DNA of 23,900 bases, taken from positions 1 to 23,900 of the forward strand of contig DAIRFP010000061.1 of the NCBI GenBank assembly GCA_036794995.1, written 5' to 3'. Each line of letters begins with the position of its first letter. Position 1 is the first letter of the stretch. The translations under genes and the position numbers were made by a program. The stretch is from DAIRFP01 sp036794995. Lineage in GTDB: Bacteria > Desulfobacterota > Binatia > UBA9968. A model generated the notes under the pieces. The model was not told where the DNA came from and ran no database searches. It saw only the letters and a program-made list of their open reading frames with translations. Positions 13,312 to 21,432 of this stretch are shown here, in pieces.

Positions 13312-14295
13312 TCAACTCTTTCCCGCTAATCGTTTGAAGAAACCTTCGCGCTCCAGTTCATCGAGTATGCTTTCGTCGAGGTATTTGTTCATGTTCATGT
13401 CGATCTTGGCTCCCGGAGTTCGCTGGGAAAGCAGCTCCAAGGTGTTGCGCAGACCGGCTTGGGAGACGCGCGTGGGAAACGAAAACTTTTTGGCAAAATA
13501 CTGATAAGTCTCTTCGATCCCTTTGGGGTTCTTTAGCCTGAGCCGTTTGGCCAGCACCGCCAGCCCTTTCTCCTTATTGTTTATAAACAGGTAAGTTCCC
13601 TCGGCGTAGGCCTGCTGTAACCGCTTGACCGTATCCCGGTTCTTTTCTACGAACGAGCGGCGCGCGGCCATCACGTTCATAGGAAACGACGCTTCTTTCA
13701 TTTCGCTCATGTCCGCTAGCGCGTGCATGCCCACCCGGATCGCCTCATTGATATCCGGGTACGAGAGCACGGTGGCATCGATAGCCCGGGTTGAAAGGGC
13801 CACGATTCGCCCCACCGGGTCACCGGCGGGAAAGATCGTGACCGATTGACGCGGCACGTTCCACGCCTTGAGCGCCAGAATCGTTGCTGTCTCGGTAGCT
13901 CCGCCGACGGCGAGAATGCCGATTTTCTTGCCCACAAGATCTTCGGGTTTGCGGATTTCCTTTTGCGCCATGAAGCTATAGGGAAAATAATTGAGCGAAC
14001 CCGAGAGCATCACGAGATCCGCGCCCTGGTTGATGGCATTGATGGCCGTAGCTGCATCCACCTGGGCGAAGTGGATGCTCCCGCCCTGGAGGGCTTGAAT
14101 CTGGCGGACCGAGCCGGGCACCAAAACCACGTCGCCATTGAAGCCATATTTCTCCATCAGTCCAAGATCTTTCGGCGCCCAAACCGGCGCTTGGAAGCCC
14201 GCGAAACCGGCATAGGCGACCAGGTACGGCTCCTGTGCGGCGAGGTTTGCTGGCAAGACCACAAGAAGGACGGCAAACAACCAACTATTCGACAT
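13312..14295 (-). CDS. ABC-type solute-binding protein, NitT/TauT family
   Basis: The 327-residue product has a short signal peptide (SWLFAVLLVVLPANLAAQ) and then APKDLGLMEKYGFNGDVVLV, LQGGSIHFAQVDAATAINAI, DLVGKKIGILAVGGATET and the ending ELEREGFFKRLAGKS. These match, position by position, the paralogues at 4999, 8595 and 21433, though the ligand-loop text AVGGATE differs from the RFGS type of the others. That suggests a different ligand. GGAGGG seven bases upstream supports the ATG at 14295. It lies upstream of the second binding-protein gene with a 167-base gap. Confidence 0.9.
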   Translation of the reverse strand: MSNSWLFAVLLVVLPANLAAQEPYLVAYAGFAGFQAPVWAPKDLGLMEKYGFNGDVVLVPGSVRQIQALQGGSIHFAQVDAATAINAINQGADLVMLSGSLNYFPYSFMAQKEIRKPEDLVGKKIGILAVGGATETATILALKAWNVPRQSVTIFPAGDPVGRIVALSTRAIDATVLSYPDINEAIRVGMHALADMSEMKEASFPMNVMAARRSFVEKNRDTVKRLQQAYAEGTYLFINNKEKGLAVLAKRLRLKNPKGIEETYQYFAKKFSFPTRVSQAGLRNTLELLSQRTPGAKIDMNMNKYLDESILDELEREGFFKRLAGKS

Positions 14296-14482
14296 GATTT
14301 GGCCCTCCGCTTTTTATCAGTTGGATTGAAGAGAATCTAGATTTCCGTTGTCACGGGAACGACACTCAAACCAAATGCGCCCATAAGACCAGTTCCCCCT
14401 TAACTCTAGAACTCGCGAGGAAAGACATATCATGTTCGCCTTAACGCGAGACTCGGAACCCGAAACTCGAAACCTTGTCCGT

Positions 14483-15238
14483 CTATGTCCAGCCTCTCGT
14501 CCAGACTTCGCCTCTTTTGATCTTGTCGGCGTAGTAAGTCCAGTCCGCGGAATGCGTCGTTCTTGCTCCTTGGTGCGAGAAGAGTTTTTCCTTGCTCTCC
14601 CGAAGTTGTTCGATGAATTCGTCCGGAACCCCTGTAAATCCGAAAAGCTGGGCCATGGCCATGATCTTCGCCGCGCGTTCCATTCGTAGAGCGCACATGC
14701 AGGCTTCGTCGATAGTCTTGCCGACGGTGACGATGCCATGGCCTTTGATCATCACGGCGACCGCTTGGTCAAGCGTGCGGGCCAAGTCGGCTCCTTCGGC
14801 GTCATCTAAAATGTAGATCGGTTTCGGATAGATCGGCACGCCGCGGCCGAAGCAGTCGGATTGCATTTGCACGCAGGAAACCGCTTTGTCTGCGAGGCTG
14901 AGAGCGACGCACATGGGCGCATGGGAATGGACGGCTGCGTTGACGTCTGGGCGCGCCTTGAAGATCCCAGTGTAAATCGCCGCTTCGCGCGGCGGCGTGC
15001 CGACACCGCCGAGCTTGTTCAGTTGGTAGTCGAAGTGAACGAGCCAATCTTTCTTGCCGCTTTCGGGACGGCGAAACATCTGAACGGCGACACCCTCATC
15101 CTCGGGCAGGCGCACGCCGACATGGCCCCATATGTCACCCATTTCGTATTCGAGAATCTTGGCGCCGACGCGAAGTTCTTGCTCGGCGAGTTTGATGGCG
15201 GCGCGGTGGTGAGTGCTTGATCGTTTTGTCTTCTTCAT
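14483..15238 (-). CDS. Class II aldolase/adducin-family protein
   Basis: The 251-residue protein shows the zinc-site pattern of the class II aldolase fold: E85 in PPREAAIYTGIFKARPDV, H104 and H106 in AAVHSHAPM, and H167 in VMIKGHGIVTVG. The N-terminal EYEMGDIWGHVGVRLPED is also typical. Family members cleave or epimerise sugar phosphates or decarboxylate hydroxy-aromatic acids; 3,4-dihydroxyphthalate decarboxylase-type enzymes belong here. The neighbouring Rieske oxygenase and the phthalate-decarboxylase-like gene make an aromatic-acid role plausible. The start at ATG 15238 has only a weak AGGAAG some 15 bases upstream. Same strand and order as its neighbours. Confidence 0.85.
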   Translation of the reverse strand: MKKTKRSSTHHRAAIKLAEQELRVGAKILEYEMGDIWGHVGVRLPEDEGVAVQMFRRPESGKKDWLVHFDYQLNKLGGVGTPPREAAIYTGIFKARPDVNAAVHSHAPMCVALSLADKAVSCVQMQSDCFGRGVPIYPKPIYILDDAEGADLARTLDQAVAVMIKGHGIVTVGKTIDEACMCALRMERAAKIMAMAQLFGFTGVPDEFIEQLRESKEKLFSHQGARTTHSADWTYYADKIKRGEVWTRGWT

Positions 15239-15324
15239 GGTGTCCAGGCTGTCTTCCTAGATTCGGGCTGGAGGGGCGATCGGCTCGCCCCCACGTCACC
15301 GGCTCGGTGCAAGAACGGTTGGCC

Positions 15325-16611
15325 TCACGATGCAGCCTGCTGCATGGCTGCGAAGCTTGCCGGGTTTTCCTTCCTCGCTGAAGCCGTCAAATAGTCGAAG
15401 TGCTGGCGCCAGGCCACGCCCGTTGGTAACAGACACGCAAAACAGTCGACATGCGGAAACCAATTGTGCTCGGGATCGTGTACGACGTGGGGCAGCTCTT
15501 TGCCATTTTGCAGGTCTTTCACTGAGCTCAGCAAGAATTTGCGCACGGCGATGACGGCCTTGTCGCTGACTCCGAGATGCTCCTGGCTCCGGTCAAAAAT
15601 CGCTCCCATGCTCTCAGTGGCACAGGCATCATGATTGAGAAAATCCTCGATGCCCGTGAAATTGACGGTCTTTTGGACCTGCCGATCCTGCAGGTAGTCG
15701 TTGCGCGCGTTGCGGATGCGCAGATAGTCGGGGCCAATCTGTTGGCGCCGATGCACTTCCCCGTCCTCCACCGGCCGGTTGCGGCGGAAGCCGAGATCGT
15801 AGCGCCAGCAATGAGTGTCGTCGGCCGGGACATAGGTGTGTATTTCGTAGCCATCAAACTCGTTCGTCGGCCGGCCGGCCGGGACGCAGCCGTAAACCGG
15901 CATGACGAAGGCGGAAAATCGAACATACTGTTGATTGTCGGCGGTATTTCGCGTCGCGACCAACCGCACGCCGAAGTCGGTTTCCTCTGTTTCATAGACT
16001 GGGGATGTGTCGCTCTTATAAAGCGGCTGGTTTCGTTCATTGGTAAACGCGCGATGGAGAAAAGAAAGATGGGAGGAATCGCACTCGCCTTCGAGGCCTT
16101 GGAGATAGTTGCACTCCAGGAGACACTTGGTGACGTAGGTTTGCTCCAGCGGCACTTGAGTCCATTCGTAGTGGGGAAAGAGCGCCATCTTGTCCCGCGG
16201 TCCGAGGTAAGCATAGATCACGCCGCCGGCTTCATGCGTGGGGTAGGCAGTGTGACGCAGTTTTTTCCTGAATTCGCTGTCGCCCGGTTCCGCCGGCGTA
16301 TCCAGCACGTGGCCGTCGACATCATATTTCCAGCCGTGGTAGATGCAGCGCAAGCCGCACTCTTCGTTGCGTCCGTAAGCTAGCGACGTGCCGCGGTGGG
16401 CACAGTGCTCCCCGATCAACCCGATGCGTCCCCGGCTATCGCGAAAGGCGACCAGCTCTTCCCCTAACATGCGCACGCGGACGGGGGGACAGTCCGGTTG
16501 AGGAATCTCTTCGGACAAAAGCGCGGGCACCCAGTAGCGCCGGATCAAGTCTCCCATCGGCGTGCCTGAGTTGGTTTGGGTCAACAGGTCATTGTCTTCT
16601 TTGGCGAGCAT
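15325..16611 (-). CDS. Rieske aromatic ring-hydroxylating oxygenase, large subunit
   Basis: The 428-residue protein carries the Rieske [2Fe-2S] ligands C70 and H72 (GEHCAHRGTSLAYG) and C89 and H92 (LRCIYHGWKYDV). The mononuclear iron triad is visible as D178, H181 and H186 in ECDSSHLSFLH. It resembles the phthalate 4,5-dioxygenase/phenoxybenzoate dioxygenase branch that works as a single oxygenase subunit. The ATG at 16611 is preferred because AGGAG lies about 10 bases before it; the frame extends to 16659 without a better site. No reductase or ferredoxin gene is nearby, so electrons must come from elsewhere. It is 49 bases after the dihydroxyphthalate-decarboxylase-like gene. Confidence 0.92.
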   Translation of the reverse strand: MLAKEDNDLLTQTNSGTPMGDLIRRYWVPALLSEEIPQPDCPPVRVRMLGEELVAFRDSRGRIGLIGEHCAHRGTSLAYGRNEECGLRCIYHGWKYDVDGHVLDTPAEPGDSEFRKKLRHTAYPTHEAGGVIYAYLGPRDKMALFPHYEWTQVPLEQTYVTKCLLECNYLQGLEGECDSSHLSFLHRAFTNERNQPLYKSDTSPVYETEETDFGVRLVATRNTADNQQYVRFSAFVMPVYGCVPAGRPTNEFDGYEIHTYVPADDTHCWRYDLGFRRNRPVEDGEVHRRQQIGPDYLRIRNARNDYLQDRQVQKTVNFTGIEDFLNHDACATESMGAIFDRSQEHLGVSDKAVIAVRKFLLSSVKDLQNGKELPHVVHDPEHNWFPHVDCFACLLPTGVAWRQHFDYLTASARKENPASFAAMQQAAS

Positions 16612-16660
16612 GCCGATTTCTCCTCTACTGAAACTTAGCGACTGAACTTTGGAACACAAC

Positions 16661-17635
16661 CTACGTGTCTAGTGTTCCGGCTGCGAAGAGATTGGCGTAA
16701 AACAGCTGGGACCGAACCATCCCTTGGTCGACGTTGTACTTGATAAAGGCGTCGATGGTGGTCTTATTTGCTTTGAGACCGTATTTCCAAGGGTCGTTCC
16801 ACGCGCCAATCTGCTCTTTCATTCTTTCTCGGAGATAGACCACCGAGAAACCGCCGCGATCGCTGAGAATATCGTCATAGGCAATTTGCTTTGCCTGCTC
16901 AAAGGCTTTGTAAAGGTTCGCTGCCAAATCGGGGCGCTGCCGGTCGAGCTTTCGGCTCATGACGATCATGTGTACGGGAGTATAGATGCCGGTTTCCCGG
17001 TAAAGCTTTTGATCTTCGCCGATGTAGTCGGGAAACATCCGCTTCACTTTGGGATGGTTCTCGAGGGTTTCGAAGAGCTTGGTATCCGAGATGTCGGTGA
17101 TCAACGCATCCACTTCCCCGGCGATCAAACGCTCCACCATACTCTTCTTGTCATCGACGTATGCTATCTTGGCGGTTTGGTCGTGGACCGGAAAGACCTC
17201 CTTGGCTTGAACAATCCATAGAATCTTTGAGAGATCAACGCCATGCCGGTCCCCTAAAAGCCCTCGCGCCCAAACCGTTAGCGCGGTTCGGTAGGTCCGC
17301 GAACCTACTCTCTTGCCTGCCAAATCGTTGGGATAGCGAATGCCGGAATCGGCATGAGTGAATATCAGCTGATAAACGGGTTTGCGCTTGGAGAAGACCG
17401 GTAAGCCGACGATCTCCCAGCCGGCTTCGACCGCCGGCAGCCAGTACCCGATATTGAGATCGCACAGCCCAAAGTCACCGGCTTTCATCTTTGGGTCTTC
17501 CTTATTGATCATCGACGAGGACTTAACCGGCTTCAGTTTCACACCCTCGATGGCGACGCGTCCTTCGAGAATCGGCATCGTGATATCATAGCGCATCACG
17601 GGGAATTCAATTTCCAGTGGCGAATCAGTAGGCAT
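16661..17635 (-). CDS. 4,5-dihydroxyphthalate decarboxylase-like / cytosolic binding-protein-fold protein
   Basis: The 324-residue protein has a type 2 periplasmic-binding fold but no signal peptide. It shows text typical of the PhtD/Pht5 group: YDITMPILEGRVAIEGVKL near the N-terminus, IFTHADSGIRYPNDLAGKRV, then VERLIAGEVDALITDI and RRMFPD-like KVKRMFPDYIGE. In pathways for phthalate breakdown this family is annotated as decarboxylating 4,5-dihydroxyphthalate. Here it directly precedes a Rieske oxygenase, which would make the diol, so an aromatic-acid route is likely though the exact substrate is not known. ATG at 17635 is chosen over TTG 17641; no clear ribosome binding site is seen. Confidence 0.75.
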   Translation of the reverse strand: MPTDSPLEIEFPVMRYDITMPILEGRVAIEGVKLKPVKSSSMINKEDPKMKAGDFGLCDLNIGYWLPAVEAGWEIVGLPVFSKRKPVYQLIFTHADSGIRYPNDLAGKRVGSRTYRTALTVWARGLLGDRHGVDLSKILWIVQAKEVFPVHDQTAKIAYVDDKKSMVERLIAGEVDALITDISDTKLFETLENHPKVKRMFPDYIGEDQKLYRETGIYTPVHMIVMSRKLDRQRPDLAANLYKAFEQAKQIAYDDILSDRGGFSVVYLRERMKEQIGAWNDPWKYGLKANKTTIDAFIKYNVDQGMVRSQLFYANLFAAGTLDT

Positions 17636-17714
17636 GGGCAACTATAATGCGGCGGATGTAATCTACCGCGATAGCATGGCGCGGACGGTCCTTCGCTGTC
17701 AAGCGCATCCCGGT

Positions 17715-18845
17715 CTAGCCAAGTTCCAACTCTGCAAACTTTCGGGCGAGTTGATCCGGCTGGCCGTGCTGTTTGGAGAAAAAACGCGCGACATCCTCTT
17801 TGCTAACCTCCGCTAGGGTGGGTGGCCGCCATTGGGGTGTTTGATCTTTGTCGATCAAACGGGCCCTCACGCCCTCGCAGAAGTCGGAGCGAGCGCAGAA
17901 ATTTAGCGCCATGTCCCATTCGCGGAGGAAGACTTCTTTCAAGGACAATTCTTTTCCCTCCGTAAGCTGTTCAAAGATCACCGCAGCGGAGGTCGGAGAA
18001 CCGCTGAAATAGCCATGAATGGCGTTTTTAAGCCAATCATCCCCGCCGTTCCACCTACGGAAGGCGCTATCGACCTCATCAACGGCTGTTTTGGTTGTCA
18101 GTCCGCTTATCACATCGGCCTTTTTCAGAAGATCCGACCGGCTGGACGCATCGGGTTCCGCCGCTGCCGCAAGATGGTCTAGCAGCGTTTGTCTGTTCCT
18201 TTGCGGATCTGCGCTCCAGCTCAGGCGCGATAGGCCAGCGAAGATCTCGCCTTTCCTTGGTGAGAGCACAATGGCGTCCGCCATTCCGATGGCGGCCGCG
18301 TCATAGCCGCTGATGCGCGCGCTGGTCAGACCGAGGAACAAACCGAGGCCGGCGGGCAACCGGTTAAGAAAATAGGTGCTGCCGACGTCGGGAAATAACC
18401 CGATGCCGATTTCCGGCATCGCCATCACCGTGCGCTCAGTCACCACCCGGCATGATGCCCCGTTCATAAGCCCAAGGCCGCCGCCCATGGTAATGCCGTC
18501 GCCCCAGCAAAGGATCGGTTTAGGATAGACATGGATCAGGTAGTCGACAAAATACTCTGCGGTGAAATACTCCGCTGCCGACGCCAGCGATCCGTCCCGC
18601 TGCAGTCCGATCACGAGCGCTTTTACATCGCCGCCCGCACAGAAGGCTCTTTCAGACTCGGCATGGAAGACCACGCACGCGAGATCTTCGTTTTGACCCC
18701 ATTCCAGAAGCTTCCTTCCCAGCGCCTGAAACATCCGCAAATCGATGGCGTTGAGTGCCCGGGGATTGTTGAGAGCGACATAGCCGATTGTGAACTCACC
18801 GGCCTGTTCCTCAGAAAATACGATGGTGGGAACTTGGTTATCCAT
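17715..18845 (-). CDS. Enoyl-CoA hydratase/isomerase family, 3-hydroxyisobutyryl-CoA hydrolase-like
   Basis: The 376-residue length and the motifs point to the HIBCH (ECH_2) branch rather than the 260-residue hydratases. The motifs are RAFCAGGDV at 67-74, GDGITMGGGLGLMNGA (oxyanion hole) near 115-130, and AMPEIGIGLFPDVGSTYFL with the catalytic-type E145 and D153. The C-terminal extension (LKEVFLREWDMALNF; FCEGVRARLIDKDQTPQW) is also typical. HIBCH releases CoA from 3-hydroxyisobutyryl-CoA in valine breakdown; relatives act in other acyl-CoA routes. It heads the minus-strand cluster and is 79 bases upstream of the PhtD-like gene. ATG 18845 lacks a strong ribosome binding site. Confidence 0.88.
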   Translation of the reverse strand: MDNQVPTIVFSEEQAGEFTIGYVALNNPRALNAIDLRMFQALGRKLLEWGQNEDLACVVFHAESERAFCAGGDVKALVIGLQRDGSLASAAEYFTAEYFVDYLIHVYPKPILCWGDGITMGGGLGLMNGASCRVVTERTVMAMPEIGIGLFPDVGSTYFLNRLPAGLGLFLGLTSARISGYDAAAIGMADAIVLSPRKGEIFAGLSRLSWSADPQRNRQTLLDHLAAAAEPDASSRSDLLKKADVISGLTTKTAVDEVDSAFRRWNGGDDWLKNAIHGYFSGSPTSAAVIFEQLTEGKELSLKEVFLREWDMALNFCARSDFCEGVRARLIDKDQTPQWRPPTLAEVSKEDVARFFSKQHGQPDQLARKFAELELG

Positions 18846-19065
18846 CTCGTATAAAACTGGCAGCCGTCAAGCATAAAATTATGCCCTTCGTGGAGGGGCA
18901 GTAATGAGCGGCCCGAGTAATTAATAAGTTGTTATCTGGGAACAATAACGAGGTCAACCTAATGCCCAAGGCTGTTAGCCCTCAAACATTTTTCTAATAA
19001 ACCCCATCACCCCGATTACGCGAGCCCTACCACCCTAACGCTCCCGAAATTCGCCGCAGCAGACC

Positions 19066-19102
19066 GTTTTGTACAAGAAAATACGTTTTCGTTGTACAAA
19101 AC
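19066..19102. promoter_or_regulatory. 16-bp hairpin containing two TTGTACAA palindromes
   Basis: GTTTTGTACAA (19066-19076) is inverted perfectly as TTGTACAAAAC (19092-19102). Inside, GAAAA (19077-19081) pairs with TTTTC (19086-19090) around a TACG loop, with one bulged G at 19091. Each arm holds the 8-base palindrome TTGTACAA. It lies in the 433-base space between the divergent genes 17715-18845 and 19279-19488, which otherwise holds no supported gene. It could be a paired operator for a dimeric repressor or a structured mobile-element relic. Confidence 0.6.
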
Positions 19103-19278
19103 TGTTTATTATGACCAGCAAGGATTGCCATCGAATCGGTTATCAAACTGGGGGTCAAACGTGAAAGTCATTGAAATACCAATACTTCTATCAGGCAGGA
19201 TGTCGTGTAGGGTCCCTGGCATGTCAATTGCTGAATGAGGCTGAATCGGGTTGCAAAAAAAAGACAGAGAGGGACAAC

Positions 19279-19488
19279 ATGGAAAACATGGAAACAGTGA
19301 TTCCATCAGAACTCAGCCACATTCACTATGATGACACGACCTATCATGCGGCAGTATGTCACCGCTGTGGCACCAAAATCTATCCGACGGCGCTACTTGA
19401 GGCACACTTGGACCGTCATCAACTGAAGGATCTTTATCTCGAAGGTGAACTGAAAAAGCTCCAGTTCGCTATGGCAAGAATGAGATAA
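19279..19488 (+). CDS. 69-residue protein with a classic C2H2 zinc finger
   Basis: The ATG at 19279 is preceded by GAGAGGGA and opens 70 codons. Residues 27-47 read CHRCGTKIYPTALLEAHLDR then H, that is C-x2-C-x3-I-x5-L-x2-H-x3-H. This is the spacing of eukaryotic-type TFIIIA fingers, with C27, C30, H43, H47 and the usual hydrophobic core position L40. The flanks are an acidic/histidine N-terminus (SELSHIHYDDTTYHAAV) and a helical C-terminus (DLYLEGELKKLQFAMARMR). A single finger in so small a protein may bind DNA, RNA or a protein partner. I do not know a named family. The longer frame from 19171 starts with TTG and lacks a good site. Confidence 0.7.
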   Translation: MENMETVIPSELSHIHYDDTTYHAAVCHRCGTKIYPTALLEAHLDRHQLKDLYLEGELKKLQFAMARMR

Positions 19489-19500
19489 GGTTCGATTTTC

Positions 19501-19517
19501 GCCGGCGACACGTCGGC
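19501..19517 (+). terminator. Possible stem-loop terminator after the zinc-finger gene
   Basis: GCCGGC (19501-19506) can pair with GTCGGC (19512-19517) around a five-base GACAC loop, 12 bases after the stop at 19488. Only a weak T-rich tail follows, so it may be a pausing or Rho-aided site. Confidence 0.3.
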
Positions 19518-19587
19518 TGCCAGTGTTTCACCAGCGCAGGCTCGAATACCCAGGCGTTTTGGTTCGGGTTTGCGGCTACCAACCTCA

Positions 19588-19616
19588 GGGTGTCCCCTCC
19601 CCTCAAGGGGACACCC
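19588..19616. repeat. 10-bp perfect hairpin GGGTGTCCCC/GGGGACACCC
   Basis: GGGTGTCCCC at 19588-19597 is exactly inverted at 19607-19616 with a nine-base loop. It sits between convergent genes (19279-19488 plus, 19723-20040 minus). There is no T-run on either side, so it is not a standard terminator; a bidirectional stability element or a REP-like unit is as likely. The rest of 19489-19722 holds no supported gene. Confidence 0.5.
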
Positions 19617-19722
19617 CCTCCCTCTGAAGTAGTTAGCCTATTTAGCGCGGCCTCTCAGCGATTTAAATTCGGCAAAGTCGTCTTGCAGATCTCAGACTGA
19701 CATTAAAGCGCAACCCGCGCCC

Positions 19723-20040
19723 TTACTCATCGCCAAATTGTCGGTGGTGTTCCCGCTGAATATCCCCTTTTTGCCGCTGAACTTCTGCCTTGCCGAGCGG
19801 GTCGTGGTCGCAGGGCCCGTAGAAATCAACAATGTCGCCCTCGCTGGGATCCTTAAGCACCGGTCGATTCGAAGCCAGGGTCTCTTCTTTGATCGCGGGA
19901 AATTTCAGATTGCAAAATTGTCCGGTGGAGTCAGGGACTTTAGAAATGATGCCTTCAGCCGCCCACAGGTGCGAGCTGCACAGCACCACCAATGCCCCCG
20001 TCACGAATAGCGTTGAGTAGAGTCCTTTGAAATGAGTCAT
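19723..20040 (-). CDS. Small secreted protein of unknown function
   Basis: A 105-residue frame starts at ATG 20040, after GGGAGAAGCCT. It begins with a signal peptide (KGLYSTLFVTGALVVLCSSH, cleavage near WAA at residue 27). The mature part has GQFCNLKFPAIKEETLASNR and VLKDPSEGDIVDFYGPCDHD, with two cysteines that could form a disulfide, and a polar, basic tail (KAEVQRQKGDIQREHHRQFG). I recall similar small periplasmic proteins in uncultivated bacteria but no function. An assembly gap begins 15 bases upstream of the start, so the promoter and any upstream partner are not visible. Confidence 0.65.
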   Translation of the reverse strand: MTHFKGLYSTLFVTGALVVLCSSHLWAAEGIISKVPDSTGQFCNLKFPAIKEETLASNRPVLKDPSEGDIVDFYGPCDHDPLGKAEVQRQKGDIQREHHRQFGDE

Positions 20041-20055
20041 AGGCTTCTCCCTTAC

Positions 20056-20155
20056 NNNNNNNNNNNNNNNNNNNNNNNNNNNNNNNNNNNNNNNNNNNNN
20101 NNNNNNNNNNNNNNNNNNNNNNNNNNNNNNNNNNNNNNNNNNNNNNNNNNNNNNN
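20056..20155. other. Assembly gap of 100 N
   Basis: Exactly 100 unknown bases, the usual placeholder for a scaffold join of unestimated length. Order and distance of genes across it should be treated with care. Confidence 0.99.
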
Positions 20156-20238
20156 TGTGTCATAGTTCCTACCCACAAGCAAAAATCAACCGAGACTCAT
20201 GGCCGAAGCCTCTGGACGAGTGTTTATTCGGTTCCAGT

Positions 20239-21225
20239 TCAGGTCAAAGGCGCGCATAGCAAACCCCGCCGCTCCAACGCTTCGGCGCTGGCTTCAAGAT
20301 AGGCAAGCTGATCGCGGGCGGCGAATCGGAGAACGACGGTACGGGCGCCGGCTTCGAGGTATTTTTCCATCCAATCGATGACCTCATCCCAGGAACCGGT
20401 AACGCACAGCATTGCATTCGCCACCGCTTCGTAGGGCCGATTGTAGTATTGGGCGAGAAAGGTTTGTCCTTCGACGACGGCCTCTTTTCCACCGGCGGCC
20501 AGGGTGAAGTAGATGCCCGGATTGATCGAATCCGGATCACGGCCTGCAGCCGCCGCGTAATCACGGACTTTGTCCCAGCATTCGCGATAAACGTCCGGAC
20601 TCTTGATGTTGTTCAGCCAGCCGTCTCCCAACCGTCCGACGCGCTTAAGTCCCGGCTCTACATTGTTCGATGCGAGCCAAATCGGCACGCCCGCTGGTTG
20701 AACCGGTTTCGGTTCCAACGTGACATGCTCGAATCTATAAAAGGCTCCGGCGTGAGAGACATCCTTCTCGCGCCAGAGCCGTCGCATCACCCGAACCAGC
20801 TCCTCGCTCATTTTCATCCGCGCCTCGGGCGCGAGGCCCAAGATTTCAAACTCATGCTCCTGGGTCGGCTCGTTCGGCCGGCCGTAACCGACGCCAAGAT
20901 CGATGCGGCCGCCGGTTATCCAGTCGAGGCTCGCCAGCTGGTAGGCCAATAAAATGGGATGCCGAAGGGCTGCCAGAAAAATCGCCGTACCCAAGCGGAC
21001 CCGCTGGGTGCGTGCGCCGACGGCGGCCAGGGTTGTGAGGGCGTCAATCCGAGGGCGGGCGGTAATACTATCGCCGACCCAGAGAGAGTGAAAACCCAAA
21101 GCTTCGGCGCGCTCGGCCAACCGGTAGAGAACCGACGGGTTAGCTCGCCCCGATATGACGGCCTCCCGGGTAGGAAGCAAGACGCCAAAGTTTGGCGCCG
21201 GCTCATTTGTCGGACTGTCAGCCAT
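20239..21225 (-). CDS. LLM-class (luciferase-like) flavin-dependent oxidoreductase
   Basis: The 328-residue protein shows the bacterial luciferase-like TIM-barrel pattern: NFGVLLPTREAV, AEALGFHSLWVGDSITAR, VRLGTAIFLAALRHPILLAY, DWITGGRIDLGVGYGRP and PVQPAGVPIWLASNN. Members use reduced FMN or F420 to oxidise or mono-oxygenate organic compounds; these motifs alone do not separate the two cofactors. AGAGG lies just upstream of the ATG at 21225. It is divergent from the binding-protein gene that starts at 21433, with 207 bases between them that must hold both promoters. Full length for the family. Confidence 0.88.
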   Translation of the reverse strand: MADSPTNEPAPNFGVLLPTREAVISGRANPSVLYRLAERAEALGFHSLWVGDSITARPRIDALTTLAAVGARTQRVRLGTAIFLAALRHPILLAYQLASLDWITGGRIDLGVGYGRPNEPTQEHEFEILGLAPEARMKMSEELVRVMRRLWREKDVSHAGAFYRFEHVTLEPKPVQPAGVPIWLASNNVEPGLKRVGRLGDGWLNNIKSPDVYRECWDKVRDYAAAAGRDPDSINPGIYFTLAAGGKEAVVEGQTFLAQYYNRPYEAVANAMLCVTGSWDEVIDWMEKYLEAGARTVVLRFAARDQLAYLEASAEALERRGLLCAPLT

Positions 21226-21432
21226 AATGCCTCTGCTTAGAGCATTCCTGAATCTGCCCCTGGATCAGCCTTAGGGTTGCGCCCGGAGATACCACAGGGT
21301 CCGGCCAAACTCAAAGTCATTCAAAATCATCTCTCGCGCTATTCGCCTTGACTTGGCCCAGGCCCTTATCTAAGGTCAGCCTCGACAACCGAGAAAATGC
21401 CCGTCCCCAGTCAGCCGACAATGGAGGAAACG

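Noticed and set aside
13846..14340. 164-residue plus-strand frame opposite the third NitT/TauT receptor
   Set aside because: Antisense shadow of a gene with clear family motifs.
15577..16383. 268-residue plus-strand open frame inside the Rieske oxygenase gene
   Set aside because: It is antisense to a gene with complete Rieske and iron-site motifs and shows no recognisable domain.
19109..19306. 65-residue minus-strand frame upstream of the zinc-finger gene
   Set aside because: No ribosome binding site, no motif, and it overlaps the start of the better supported plus-strand gene.
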